Shown: one piece after another, positions 1 to 12,500 of the stretch
Position numbering within the stretch: the first letter of the stretch is position 1
Layout of the letters: every line of letters begins with the position of its first letter
Assembly (NCBI RefSeq): GCF_015706575.1
Contig: NW_024037056.1
Coordinates: 434,001-498,000, forward strand
Length of the DNA stretch: 64,000 nucleotides
Source: Patiria miniata
Lineage: Eukaryota; Echinodermata; Asteroidea; Valvatida; Asterinidae
Direction of reading: 5' to 3'
Program-made: the position numbers and the translations under genes
The notes under the pieces: generated by a model
Told to the model about the DNA's origin: nothing
The model's database searches: none
The model's input: only the letters and a program-made list of their open reading frames with translations

Positions 1-326
1 TCATCAGATTCCACAAATATCGTCCCCCATGCGATCCCCCATGCGATTTCAAAATGGCGGCCGCGCTGTAATGTATGCAATATGCAGGCGCGCCCGCGCA
101 AACTCATGAATATGCATAAACAGTCTGTGACGTATGACCTCGTGTTTTTGGACGTGCGTGCGGCGGGGCCGTACTTCCAAAAACACGAGGTCATACGTCA
201 CAGACTGTTTATGCATATTCATGAGTTTGCGCGGGCGCGCCTGCATATTGCATACATTACAGCGCGGCCGCCATTTTGAAATCGCATGGGGATCGCATGG
301 GGGACGATATTTGTGGAATCTGATGA
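1..326. repeat. Near-perfect palindrome (foldback/MITE-like)
   Basis: Bases 1-151 are matched in reverse complement by about 177-326, leaving a spacer of some 25 bases. The arms are almost identical, and the short ORFs here are mirror images of each other, so none is a gene. The arms carry a YY1-like CCGCCATTTTG and CRE-like TGACGTA strings, which may be chance. The left arm starts at base 1, so the palindrome may extend beyond the window. It lies about 250 bases from the satellite array. The class of element is not known, and no target duplication can be seen. Confidence 0.9.
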
Positions 327-525
327 CTGAAATTCGTCTTGTGGCCAGATGGATGAAAATATTGAGACCAAACAATGTTTTTTCGAAAAGGTATGAGTTG
401 CTCTACGACTACGAACCTTAACTTTGGAAATTTGTGTCCTGGATGAAAAGATAATCGCGATCGAAAGATGTAGCAAAATCGCTACATCGGCGGCCAACAA
501 AATTCAGTCTCTGTGGAAGCATCGG

Positions 526-574
526 GCGTCTGGCCGTACTACAGAGCTTGCGATAGTACTGTACGGCCAGACGC
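526..574. repeat. Short hairpin at the left edge of the satellite
   Basis: GCGTCTGGCCGTACT is repeated inverted as AGTACTGTACGGCCAGACGC around a short loop. It ends about ten bases before the first satellite monomer. The surrounding stretch 327-582 holds nothing else that I recognise. Confidence 0.6.
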
Positions 575-582
575 AGTCGGGC

Positions 583-3500
583 TAGCTGTCAGCGGGCTTC
601 ACTCTATGGTGTGTTTACTTGATATATCTCGTCTTGACGGTATCTTGTTATGAAAAAATCCTGATTTATTTGACATGTATGGAGAGCTAGTTAGTCTGGC
701 TACAACGTCCAACAAGTTTGAAGTCTGTAGACCCAATACTCGTGGAGAAAATGGGACATCAACAAGAATATTTTGGCCGAGTTTGTTTCTCTGTGTAAAT
801 TGCCATAGAGTAGGCTGTCAGCGGGCTTCACTCTATGGTGTGTTTACTTGATATATCTCGTCTTGACGGTATCTTGTTATGAAAAAATCCTGATTTATTT
901 GACATGTATGGAGAGCTAGTTAGTCTGGCTACAACGTCATACAAGTTTAAGTCTGTAGACCCAATACTCGTGGAGAAAATGGGACATCAACAAGAATATT
1001 TTGGCCGAGTTTGTTTCTCTGTGTAAATTGCCATAGAGTAGGCTGTCAGCGGGCTTCACTCTATGGTGTGTTTACTTGATATATCTCGTCTTGACGGTAT
1101 CTTGTTATGAAAAAATCCTGATTTATTTGACATGTATGGAGAGCTAGTTAGTCTGGCTACAACGTCCAACAAGTTTGAAGTCTGTAGACCCAATACTCGT
1201 GGAGAAAATGGGACATCAACAAGAATATTTTGGCCGAGTTTGTTTCTCTGTGTAAATTGCCATAGAGTAGGCTGTCAGCGGGCTTCACTCTATGATGTGT
1301 TTACTTGATATATCTCGTCTTGACGGTATCTTGTTATGAAAAAATCCTAAATTATTTGACATGTATGGAGAGCTAGTTAGTCTGGCTACAACGTCATACA
1401 AGTTTGAAGTCTGTAGACCCAATACTCGTGGAGAAAATGGGACATCAACAAGAATATTTTGGCCGAGTTTGTTTCTCTGTGTAAATTGCCATAGAGTAGG
1501 CTGTCAGCGGGCTTCACTCTATGGTGTGTTTACTTGATATATCTCGTCTTGACGGTATCTTGTTATGAAAAAATCCTGATTTATTTGACATGTATGGAGA
1601 GCTAGTTAGTCTGGCTACAACGTCCAACAAGTTTGAAGTCCGTAGACCCAATACTCGTGGAGAAAATGGGACATCAACAAGAATGTTTTGGCCGAGTTTG
1701 TTTCTCTGTGTAAATTGCCATAGAGTAGGCTGTCAGCGGGCTTCACTCTATGGTGTGTTTACTTGATATATCTCGTCTTGACGGTATCTTGTTATGAAAA
1801 AATCCTGATTTATTTGACATGTATGGAGAGCTAGTTAGTCTGGCTACAACGTCCAACAAGTTTGAAGTCTGTAGACCCAATACTCGTGGAGAAAATGGGA
1901 CATCAACAAGAATATTTTGGCCGAGTTTGTTTCTCTGTGTAAATTGCCATAGAGTAGGCTGTCAGCGGGCTTCACTCTATGGTGTGTTTACTTGATATAT
2001 CTCGTCTTGACGGTATCTTGTTATGAAAAAATCCTGATTTATTTGACATGTATGGAGAGCTAGTTAGTCTGGCTACAACGTCATACAAGTTTGAAGTCTG
2101 TAGACCCAATACTCGTGGAGAAAATTGGACATAAGCAAGAATATTTTGGCCGAGTTTGTTTCTGTGTGTAAATTGCCATAGAGTAGGCTGTCAGAGGGAT
2201 TCACTCCGTGGTGTGTTTTCTTGCTATATCTCGTCTTGAGGTTATCTTGTTATGAAAAATTCCTAATTTTTTGACATGTATGGAGAGCTAGTTAGTCAGG
2301 CTACAAGGTCCAACAAGTTTGAAGCCTGTACACCCAATACTCGTGGAGAAAATTGGACATAAGCAAGAATATTTTGGCCGAGTTTGTTTCTGTGTGTAAA
2401 TTGCCATAGAGTAGGCTGTCAGAGGGATTCACTCCGTGGTGTGTTTTCTTGCTATATCTCGTCTTGAGGTTATCTTGTTATGAAAAATTCCTAATTTTTT
2501 TGACATGTATGGAGAGCTAGTTAGTCTGGCTACAACGTCATACAAGTTTGAAGTCCGTAGACCCAATACTCGTGGAGAAAATTGGACATAAGCAAGAACA
2601 TTTTGCCCGAGTTTGTTTCTGTGCGTAAATTGCCATAGAGTAGGCTGTCAGCGGGCTTCACTCTGTGGTGTGTTTACTTGATATATCTCGTCTTGACGGT
2701 ATCTTGTTATAAAAAATTCTGATTTTTTTGACATGTATGGAGAGCTAGTTAGTCTGGCTACAACGTCAACAAGTTTGAAGTCTGTAGACCCAATACTCGT
2801 GGAGAAAATGGGACATCAACAAGAATATTTTGGCCGAGTTTGTTTCTCTGTGTAAATTGCCATAGAGTAGGCTGTCAGCGGGCTTCACTCTATGGTGTGT
2901 TTACTTGATATATCTCGTCTTGACGGTATCTTGTTATGAAAAAATCCTAATTTATTTGACATGTATGGAGAGCTAGTTAGTCTGGCTACAACGTCATACA
3001 AGTTTGAAGTCTGTAGACCCAATACTCGTGGAGAAAATGGGACATCAACAAGAATATTTTGGCCGAGTTTGTTTCTCTGTGTAAATTGCCATAGAGTAGG
3101 CTGTCAGCGGGCTTCACTCTATGGTGTGTTTACTTGATATATCTCGTCTTGACGGTATCTTGTTATGAAAAAATCCTGATTTATTTGACATGTATGGAGA
3201 GCTAGTTAGTCTGGCTACAACGTCAACAAGTTTGAAGTCTGTAGACCCAATACTCGTGGAGAAAATGGGACATCAACAAGAATATTTTGGCCGAGTTTGT
3301 TTCTCTGTGTAAATTGCCATAGAGTAGGCTGTCAGCGGGCTTCACTCTATGGTGTGTTTACTTGATATATCTCGTCTTGACGGTATCTTGTTATGAAAAA
3401 ATCCTGATTTATTTGACATGTATGGAGAGCTAGTTAGTCTGGCTACAACGTCCAACAAGTTTGAAGTCTGTAGACCCAATACTCGTGGAGAAAATGGGAC

Positions 3501-6500
3501 ATCAACAAGAATATTTTGGCCGAGTTTGTTTCTCTGTGTAAATTGCCATAGAGTAGGCTGTCAGCGGGCTTCACTCTATGGTGTGTTTACTTGATATATC
3601 TCGTCTTGACGGTATCTTGTTATGAAAAAATCCTTATTTATTTGACATGTATGGAGAGCTAGTTAGTCTGGCTACAACGTCAACAAGTTTGAAGTCTGTA
3701 GACCCAATACTCGTGGAGAAAATGGGACATCAACAAGAATATTTTGGCCGAGTTTGTTTCTCTGTGTAAATTGCCATAGAGTAGGCTGTCAGCGGGCTTC
3801 ACTCTATGGTGTGTTTACTTGATATATCTCGTCTTGACGGTATCTTGTTATGAAAAAATCCTGATTTATTTGACATGTATGGAGAGCTAGTTAGTCTGGC
3901 TACAACGTCCAACAAGTTTGAAGTCCGTAGACCCAATACTCGTGGAGAAAATGTGACATAAGCAAGAAAATTTTGCCCGAGTTTGTTTCTGTGCGTAAAT
4001 TGCCATAGAGTAGGATGTCAGCGGGCTTAACTCCGTGGTGTGTTTTCTTGCTATATCTCGTCTTGAGGGTATCTTGTTATGAAAAATTCCTATTTTTTTG
4101 ACATGTATGGAGAGCTAGTTAGTCAGGCTACAACGTCCAACAAGTTTGAAGCCTCTACACCCAATACTCGTGGAGAAAATTGGACATAAGCAAGAATATT
4201 TTGGCCGAGTTTGTTTCTGTGTGTAAATTGCCATAGAGTAGGCTGTCAGAGGGATTCACTCCGTGGTGTGTTTTCTTGCTATATCTCGTCTTGAGGTTAT
4301 CTTGTTATAAAAAATTCCTAATTTTTTTGACATGTATGGAGAGCTAGTTAGTCTGGCTACAACGTCCAACAAGTTTGAAGTCTATAGACCCAATACTCGT
4401 GGAGAAAATGGGACATAAGCAAGAATATTTTGGCCGAGTTTGTTTCTGTGTGTAAATTGCCATAGAGTAGGCTGTCAGCAGGATTCACTCCGTGGTGTGT
4501 TTTCTTGATATATCTCGTCTTGAGGGTATCTTGTTATGAAAAATTCTTGATTTTTTTGACATGTATGGAGAGCTAGTTAGTCTGGCTACAACGTCCAACA
4601 AGTTTGAAGTCCGTAGACCCAATACTCGTGGAGAAAATTGGACATAAGCAAGAACATTTTGCCCGAGTTTGTTTCTGTGCGTAAATTGCCATAGAGTAGG
4701 CTGTCAGCGGGCTTCACTCTGTGGTGTGTTTACTTGATATATCTCGTCTTGACGGTATCTTGTTATAAAAAATTCTTGATTTTGTTGACATGTATGGAGA
4801 GCTAGTTAGTCTGGCTACAACGTCATACAAGTTTGAAGTCTGTAGACCCAATACTCGTGGAGAAAATGGGACATCAACAAGAATATTTTGGCCGAGTTTG
4901 TTTCTCTGTGTAAATTGCCATAGAGTAGGCTGTCAGCGGGCTTCACTCTATGGTGTGTTTACTTGATATATCTCGTCTTGACGGTATCTTGTTATGAAAA
5001 AATCCTAATTTATTTGACATGTATGGAGAGCTAGTTAGTCTGGCTACAACGTCAACAAGTTTGAAGTCTGTAGACCCAATACTCGTGGAGAAAATGGGAC
5101 ATCAACAAGAATATTTTGGCCGAGTTTGTTTCTCTGTGTAAATTGCCATAGAGTAGGCTGTCAGCGGGCTTCACTCTATGGTGTGTTTACTTGATATATC
5201 TCGTCTTGACGGTATCTTGTTATAAAAAAATCCTGATTTATTTGACATGTATGGAGAGCTAGTTAGTCTGGCTACAACGTCCAACAAGTTTGAAGTCCGT
5301 AGACCCAATACTGGTGGAGAAAATGTGACATAAGCAAGAAAATTTTGCCCGAGTTTGTTTCTGTGCGTAAATTGCCATAGAGTAGGCTGTCAGCGGGCTT
5401 CACTCCGTGGTTTGTTTTCTTGCTATATCTCGTCTTGAGGGTATCTTGTTATGAAAAAATCCTAATTTATATGACATGTATGGAGAGCTAGTTAGTCTGG
5501 CTACAACGTCCAACAAGTTTGAAGTCTGTAGACCCAATACTTGTGGAGAAAATGTGACATAAGCAAGAAAATTTTGCCCGAGTTTGTTTCTGTGCGTAAA
5601 TTGCCATAGAGTAGGCTGTCAGCGGGATTCACTCCTTGGTGTGTTTTCTTGCTATATCTCGTCTTGAGGTTATCTTGTTATAAACAATTCCTAATTTTTT
5701 TGACATGTATGGAGAGCTAGTTAGTCTGGCTACAACGTCCAACAAGTTTGAAGTCTGTAGACCCAATACTCGTGGAGAAAATTGGACATAAGCAAGAATA
5801 TTTTGGCCGAGTTTGTTTCTGTGTGTAAATTGCCATAGAGTAGGCTGTCAGAGGGATTCACTCCGTGGTGTGTTTTCTTGCTATATCTCGTCTTGAGGTT
5901 ATCTTGTTATGAAAAATTCCTAATTTTTTGACATGTATGGAGAGCTAGTTAGTCAGGCTACAAGGTCCAACAAGTTTGAAGCCTGTACACCCAATACTCG
6001 TGGAGAAAATTGGACATAAGCAAGAATATTTTGGCCGAGTTTGTTTCTGTGTGTAAATTGCCATAGAGTAGGCTGTCAGAGGGATTCACTCCGTGTTGTG
6101 TTTTCTTGCTATATCTCGTCTTGAGGTTATCTTGTTATGAAAAATTCCTAACTTTTTTGACATGTATGGAGAGCTAGTTAGTCAGGCTACAAGGTCCAAC
6201 AAGTTTGAAGTCTGTACACCCAATACTCGTGGAGAAAATTGGACATAACCAAGAATATTTTGCCCAAGTTTGTTTCTCTGTGTAAATTGCCATAGAGTAG
6301 GCTGTCAGCGGGCTTCACTCTGTGGTGTGTTTACTTGCTATATCTCGTCTTAAGGGTAACTTGTTATGAACAATTCCTAATTTTTTTGACATGTATGGAG
6401 AGCTAGTTAGTCTGGCTACAACGTCCAACAAGTTTGAAGTCTGTAGACCCAATACTCGTGGAGAAAATGGGACATAAACAAGAATATTTTGGCCGAGTTT

Positions 6501-9500
6501 GTTTCTCTGTGTAAATTGCCATAGAGTAGGCTTTCAGCGGGCTTCACTCTATGGTGTGTTTACTTGATATATCTCGTCTTGACGGTATCTTGTTATGAAA
6601 AAATCCTGATTTATTTGACATGTATGGAGAGCTAGTTAGTCTGGCTACAACGTCATACAAGTTTGAAGTTCGTAGACCCAATACTCGTGGAGAAAATGGG
6701 ACATCAACAAGAATATTTTGGCCGAGTTTGTTTCTCTGTGTAAATTGCCATAGAGTAGGCTGTCAGCGGGCTTCACTCTATGGTGTGTTTACTTGATATA
6801 TCTCGTCTTGACGGTATCTTGTTATGAAAAAATCCTGATTTATTTGACATGTATGGAGAGCTAGTTAGTCTGGCTACAACGTCCAACAAGTTTGAAGTCC
6901 GTAGACCCAATACTGGTGGAGAAAATGTGACATAAGCAAGAAAATTTTGCCCGAGTTTGTTTCTGTGCGTAAATTGCCATAGAGTAGGCTGTCAGCGGGC
7001 TTCACTCTATGGTGTGTTTACTTGATATATCTCGTCTTGACGGTATCTTGTTATGAAAAAATCCTGATTTATTTGACATGTATGGAGAGCTAGTTAGTCT
7101 GGCTACAACGTCATACAAGTTTGAAGTCTGTAGACCCAATACTCGTGGAGAAAATGGGACATCAACAAGAATATTTTGGCCGAGTTTGTTTCTCTGTGTA
7201 AATTGCCATAGAGTAGGCTGTCAGCGGGCTTCACTCTATGGTGTGTTTACTTGATATATCTCGTCTTGACGGTATCTTGTTATGAAAAAATCCTGATTTA
7301 TTTGACATGTATGGAGAGCTAGTTAGTCTGGCTACAACGTCCAACAAGTTTGAAGTCCGTAGACCCAATACTGGTGGAGAAAATTTGACATAAGCAAGAA
7401 ATTTTGCCCGAGTTTGTTTCTGTGCGTAAATTGCCATAGAGTAGGCTGTCAGCGGGCTTCACTCCGTGGTTTGTTTTCTTGCTATATCTCGTCTTGAGGG
7501 TATCTTGTTATGAAAAACTCCTAATTTTTTGACATGTATGGAGAGCTAGTTAGTCTGGCTACAACGTCCAACAAGTTTAAAGTCTGTAGACCCAATACCG
7601 TGGAGAAAAAGGGACATAAGCAAGAATATTTTGCCCAAGCTTGTTTCTCTGTGTAAATTGCCATAGAGTAGGCTGTCAGCGGGCTTCACTCTGTGGTGTG
7701 TTTACTTGATATATCTCGTCTTGACGGTATCTTGTTATGAAAAAATCCTAATTTATATGACATGTATGGAGAGCTAGTTAGTCTGGCTACAACGTCCAAC
7801 AAGTTTGAAGTCTGTAGACCCAATACTTGTGGAGAAAATGGGACATAAGCAAGAATATTTTGGCCGAGTTTGTTTCTGTGTGTAAATTGCCATATAGTAG
7901 GCTGTCAGCAGGATTCTCTCCGTGGTGTGTTTACTTGATATATCTCGTCTTGAGGGTATCTTGTTATAAAAATTCTTATTTTTTTTGACATGTATGGAGA
8001 GCTAGTTAGTCTGGCTACAACGTCCAACAAGTTTGAAGTCTATAGACCCAATACTCGTGGAGAAAAAGGGACATAAGCAAGAACATTTTGCCCAAGTTTG
8101 TTTCTCTGTGTAAATTGCCATAGAGTAGGCAGTCAGCGGGCTTCACTCTGTGGTGTGTTTACTTGATATATCTCGTCTTGACGGTATCTTGTTATGAAAA
8201 AATCCTAATTTATATGACATGTATGGAGAGCTAGTTAGTCTGGCTACAACGTCCAACAAGTTTGAAGTCCGTAGACCCAATACTCGTGGAGAAAATGTGA
8301 CATAAGCAAGAAAATTTTGCCCGAGTTTGTTTCTGTGCGTAAATTGCCATAGAGTAGGCTGTCAGCGGGATTCACTCCTTGGTGTGTTTTCTTGCTATAT
8401 CTCGTCTTGAGGTTATCTTGTTATAAACAATTCCTAATTTTTGACATGTATGGAGAGCTAGTTAGTCTGGCTACAACGACCAACAAGTTTGAAGTCTGTA
8501 GACCCAATACTCGTGGAGAAAATTGGACATAAGCAAGAATATTTTGGCCGAGTTTGTTTCTGTGTGTAAATTGCCATAGAGTAGGCTGTCAGAGGGATTC
8601 ACTCCGTGGTGTGTTTTCTTGCTATATCTCGTCTTGAGGTTATCTTGTTATGAAAAATTCCTAATTTTTTGACATCTATGGAGAGCTAGTTAGTCAGGCT
8701 ACAAGGTCCAACAAGTTTGAAGCCTGTACACCCAAAACTCGTGGAGAAAATTGGACATAAGCAAGAATATTTTGGCCGAGTTTGTTTCTGTGTGTAAATT
8801 GCCATAGAGTAGGCTGTCAGAGGGATTCACTCCGTGTTGTGTTTTCTTGCTATATCTCGTCTTGAGGTTATTTTGTTATGAAAAATTCCTAATTTTTTTG
8901 ACATGTATGGAGAGCTAGTTAGTCAGGCTACAAGGTCCAACAAGTTTGAAGTCTGTACACCCAATACTGGTGGAGAAAATGTAACATAAGCAAGAATATT
9001 TTGGCCGAGTTTGTTTCTGTGCGTAAATTGCCATAGAGTAGGCTGTCAGCGGGCTTCACTCCGTGGTTTGTTTTCTTGCTATATCTCGTCTTGAGGGTAT
9101 CTTGTTATGAAAAATTCCTAATTTTTTTGACATGTATGGAGAGCTAGTTAGTCTGGCTACAACGTCCAACAAGTTTGAAGTCTGTAGACCCAATACTCGT
9201 GGAGAAAAAGGGACATAAGCAAGAATATTTTGCCCAAGCTTGTTTCTCTGTGTAAATTGCCATAGAGTAGGCTGTCAGCGGGCTTCACTCTGTGGTGTGT
9301 TTACTTGATATATCTCGTCTTGACGGTATCTTGTTATGAAAAAATCCTAATTTATATGACATGTATGGAGAGCTAGTTAGTCTGGCTACAACGTCCAACA
9401 AGTTTGAAGTCTGTAGACCCAATACTTGTGGAGAAAATGGGACATAAGCAAGAATATTTTGGCCGAGTTTGTTTCTGTGTGTAAATTGCCATATAGTAGG

Positions 9501-12500
9501 CTGTCAGCAGGATTCACTCCGTGGTGTGTTTACTTGATATATCTCGTCTTGAGGATATCTTGTTATAAACAATTCCTAATTTTTTTGACATGTATGGAGA
9601 GCTAGTTAGTCTGGCTACAACGTCCAACAAGTTTGAAGTCTGTAGACCCAATACTCGTGGAGAAAATTGGACATAAGCAAGAATATTTTGGCCGATTTTG
9701 TTTCTGTGTGTAAATTGCCATAGAGTAGGCTGTCAGCGGGCTTCACTCTATGGTGTGTTTACTTGATATATCTCGTCTTGACGGTATCTTGTTATGAAAA
9801 AATCCTAATTTATATGACATGTATGGAGAGCTAGTTAGTCTGGCTACAACGTCCAACAAGTTTGAAGTCCGTAGACCCAATACTCGTGGAGAAAATGTGA
9901 CATAAGCAAGAAAATTTTGGCCGAGTTTGTTTCTGTGCGTAAATTGCCATAGACTAGGCTGTCAGCGGGATTCACTCTGTTGTGTGTTTTCTTGCTATAT
10001 CTCGTCTTGAGGTTATCTTGTTATAAAAAATTCCTAATTTTTTTGACATGTATGGAGAGCTAGTTAGTCTGGCTACAAGGTCCAAAAGTTTGAAGTCTGT
10101 ACACCCAATACTCGTGGAGAAAATTGGACATAAGCAAGAATATTTTGCCCAAGTTTGTTTCTCTGTGTAAATTGCCATATAGTAGGCTGTCAGCGGGCTT
10201 CACTCTGTGGTGTGTTTACTTGCTATATCTCGTATTAAGGGTAACTTGTTATGAACAATTCCTAATTTTTTTGACATGTATGGAGAGCTAGTTAGTCTGG
10301 CTACAACGTCCAACAAGTTTGAAGTCTGTAGACCCAATACTCGTGGAGAAAATGGGACATAAACAAGAATATTTTGGCCGAGTTTGTTTCTCTGTGTAAA
10401 TTGCCATAGAGTAGGCTGTCAGCGGGCTTCACTCTATGGTGTGTTTACTTGATATATCTCGTCTTGACGGTATCTTGTTATGAAAAAATCCTGATTTATT
10501 TGACATGTATGGAGAGCTAGTTAGTCTGGCTACAACGTCATACAAGTTTAAAGTCTGTAGACCCAATACTCGTGGACAAAATGGGACATCAACAAAAATA
10601 TTTTGGCCGAGTTTGTTTCTCTGTGTAAATTGCCATAGAGTAGGCTGTCAGCGGGCTTCACTCTATGGTGTGTTTACTTGATATATCTCGTCTTGACGGT
10701 ATCTTGTTATGAAAAAATCCTGATTTATTTGACATGTATGGAGAGCTAGTTAGTCTGGCTACAACGTCCAACAAGTTTGAAGTCCGTAGACCCAATACTG
10801 GTGGAGAAAATGTGACATAAGCAAGAAAATTTTGCCCGAGTTTGTTTCTGTGCGTAAATTGCCATAGAGTAGGCTGTCAGCGGGCTTCACTCCGTGGTTT
10901 GTTTTCTTGCTATATCTCGTCTTGAGGGTATCTTGTTATAAAAAATTCCTAATTTTTTGACATGTATGGAGAGCTAGTTAGTCTGGCTACAACGTCCAAC
11001 AAGTTTGAAGTCTGTAGACCCAATACTTGTGGAGAAAATGGGACATAAGCAAGAATATTTTGGCCGAGTTTGTTTCTGTGTGTAAATTGCCATATAGTAG
11101 GCTGTCAGCAGGATTCACTCCGTGGTGTGTTTACTTGATATATCTCGTCTTGAGGATATCTTGTTATAAACAATTCCTAATTTTTTTGACATGTATGGAG
11201 AGCTAGTTAGTCTGGCTACAACGTCCAACAAGTTTGAAGTCTGTAGACCTAATACTCGTGGAGAAAATTGGACATAAGCAAGAATATTTTGGCCGATTTT
11301 GTTTCTGTGTGTAAATTGCCATAGAGTAGGCTGTCAGCGGGCTTCACTCTATGGTGTGTTTACTTGATATATCTCGTCTTGACGGTATCTTGTTATGAAA
11401 AAATCCTAATTTATATGACATGTATGGAGAGCTAGTTAGTCTGGCTACAACGTCCAACAAGTTTGAAGTCCGTAGACCCAATACTCGTGGAGAAAATGTG
11501 ACATAAGCAAGAAAATTTTGGCCGAGTTTGTTTCTGTGCGTAAATTGCCATAGAGTAGGCTGTCAGCGGGATTCACTCTGTGGTGTGTTTTCTAGCTATA
11601 TCTCGTCTTGAGGTTATCTTGTTATGAAAAATTCCTAATTTTTTTGACATGTATGGAGAGCTAGTTAGTCAGGCTACAAGGTCCAACAAGTTTGAAGTCT
11701 GTACACCCAATACTCGTGGAGAAAATTGGACATAAGCAAGAATATTTTGCCCAAGTTTGTTTCTCTGTGTAAATTGCCATAGAGTAGGCTGTCAGCGGGC
11801 TTCACTCTGTGGTGTGTTTACTTGCTATATCTCGTATTAAGGGTAACTTGTTATGAACAATTCCTAATTTTTTTGACATGTATTGAGAGCTAGTTAGTCT
11901 GGCTACAACGTCCAACAAGTTTGAAGTCTGTAGACTCAATACTCGTGGAGAAAATGGGACATAAACAAGAATATTTTGGCCGAGTTTGTTTCTGTGTGTA
12001 AATTGCCATAGAGTAGGCTGTCAGCGGGCTTCACTCTATGGTGTGTTTACTTGATATATCTCGTCTTGACGGTATCTTGTTATGAAAAAATCCTGATTTA
12101 TTTGACATGTATGGAGAGCTAGTTAGTCTGGCTACAACGTCATACAAGTTTGAAGTCTGTAGACCCAATACTCGTGGACAAAATGGGACATCAACAAAAA
12201 TATTTTGGCCGAGTTTGTTTCTCTGTGTAAATTGCCATAGAGTAGGCTGTCAGCGGGCTTCACTCTATGGTGTGTTTACTTGATATATCTCGTCTTGACG
12301 GTATCTTGTTATGAAAAAATCCTGATTTATTTGACATGTATGGAGAGCTAGTTAGTCTGGCTACAACGTCCAACAAGTTTGAAGTCCGTAGACCCAATAC
12401 TGGTGGAGAAAATGTGACATAAGCAAAAAATTTTGCCCGAGTTTGTTTCTGTGCGTAAATTGCCATAGAGTAGGCTGTCAGCGGGCTTCACTCCGTGGTG

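Noticed and set aside
49..500. Overlapping ORFs in the left palindrome
   Set aside because: They are mirror translations of inverted arms and end at its edges.
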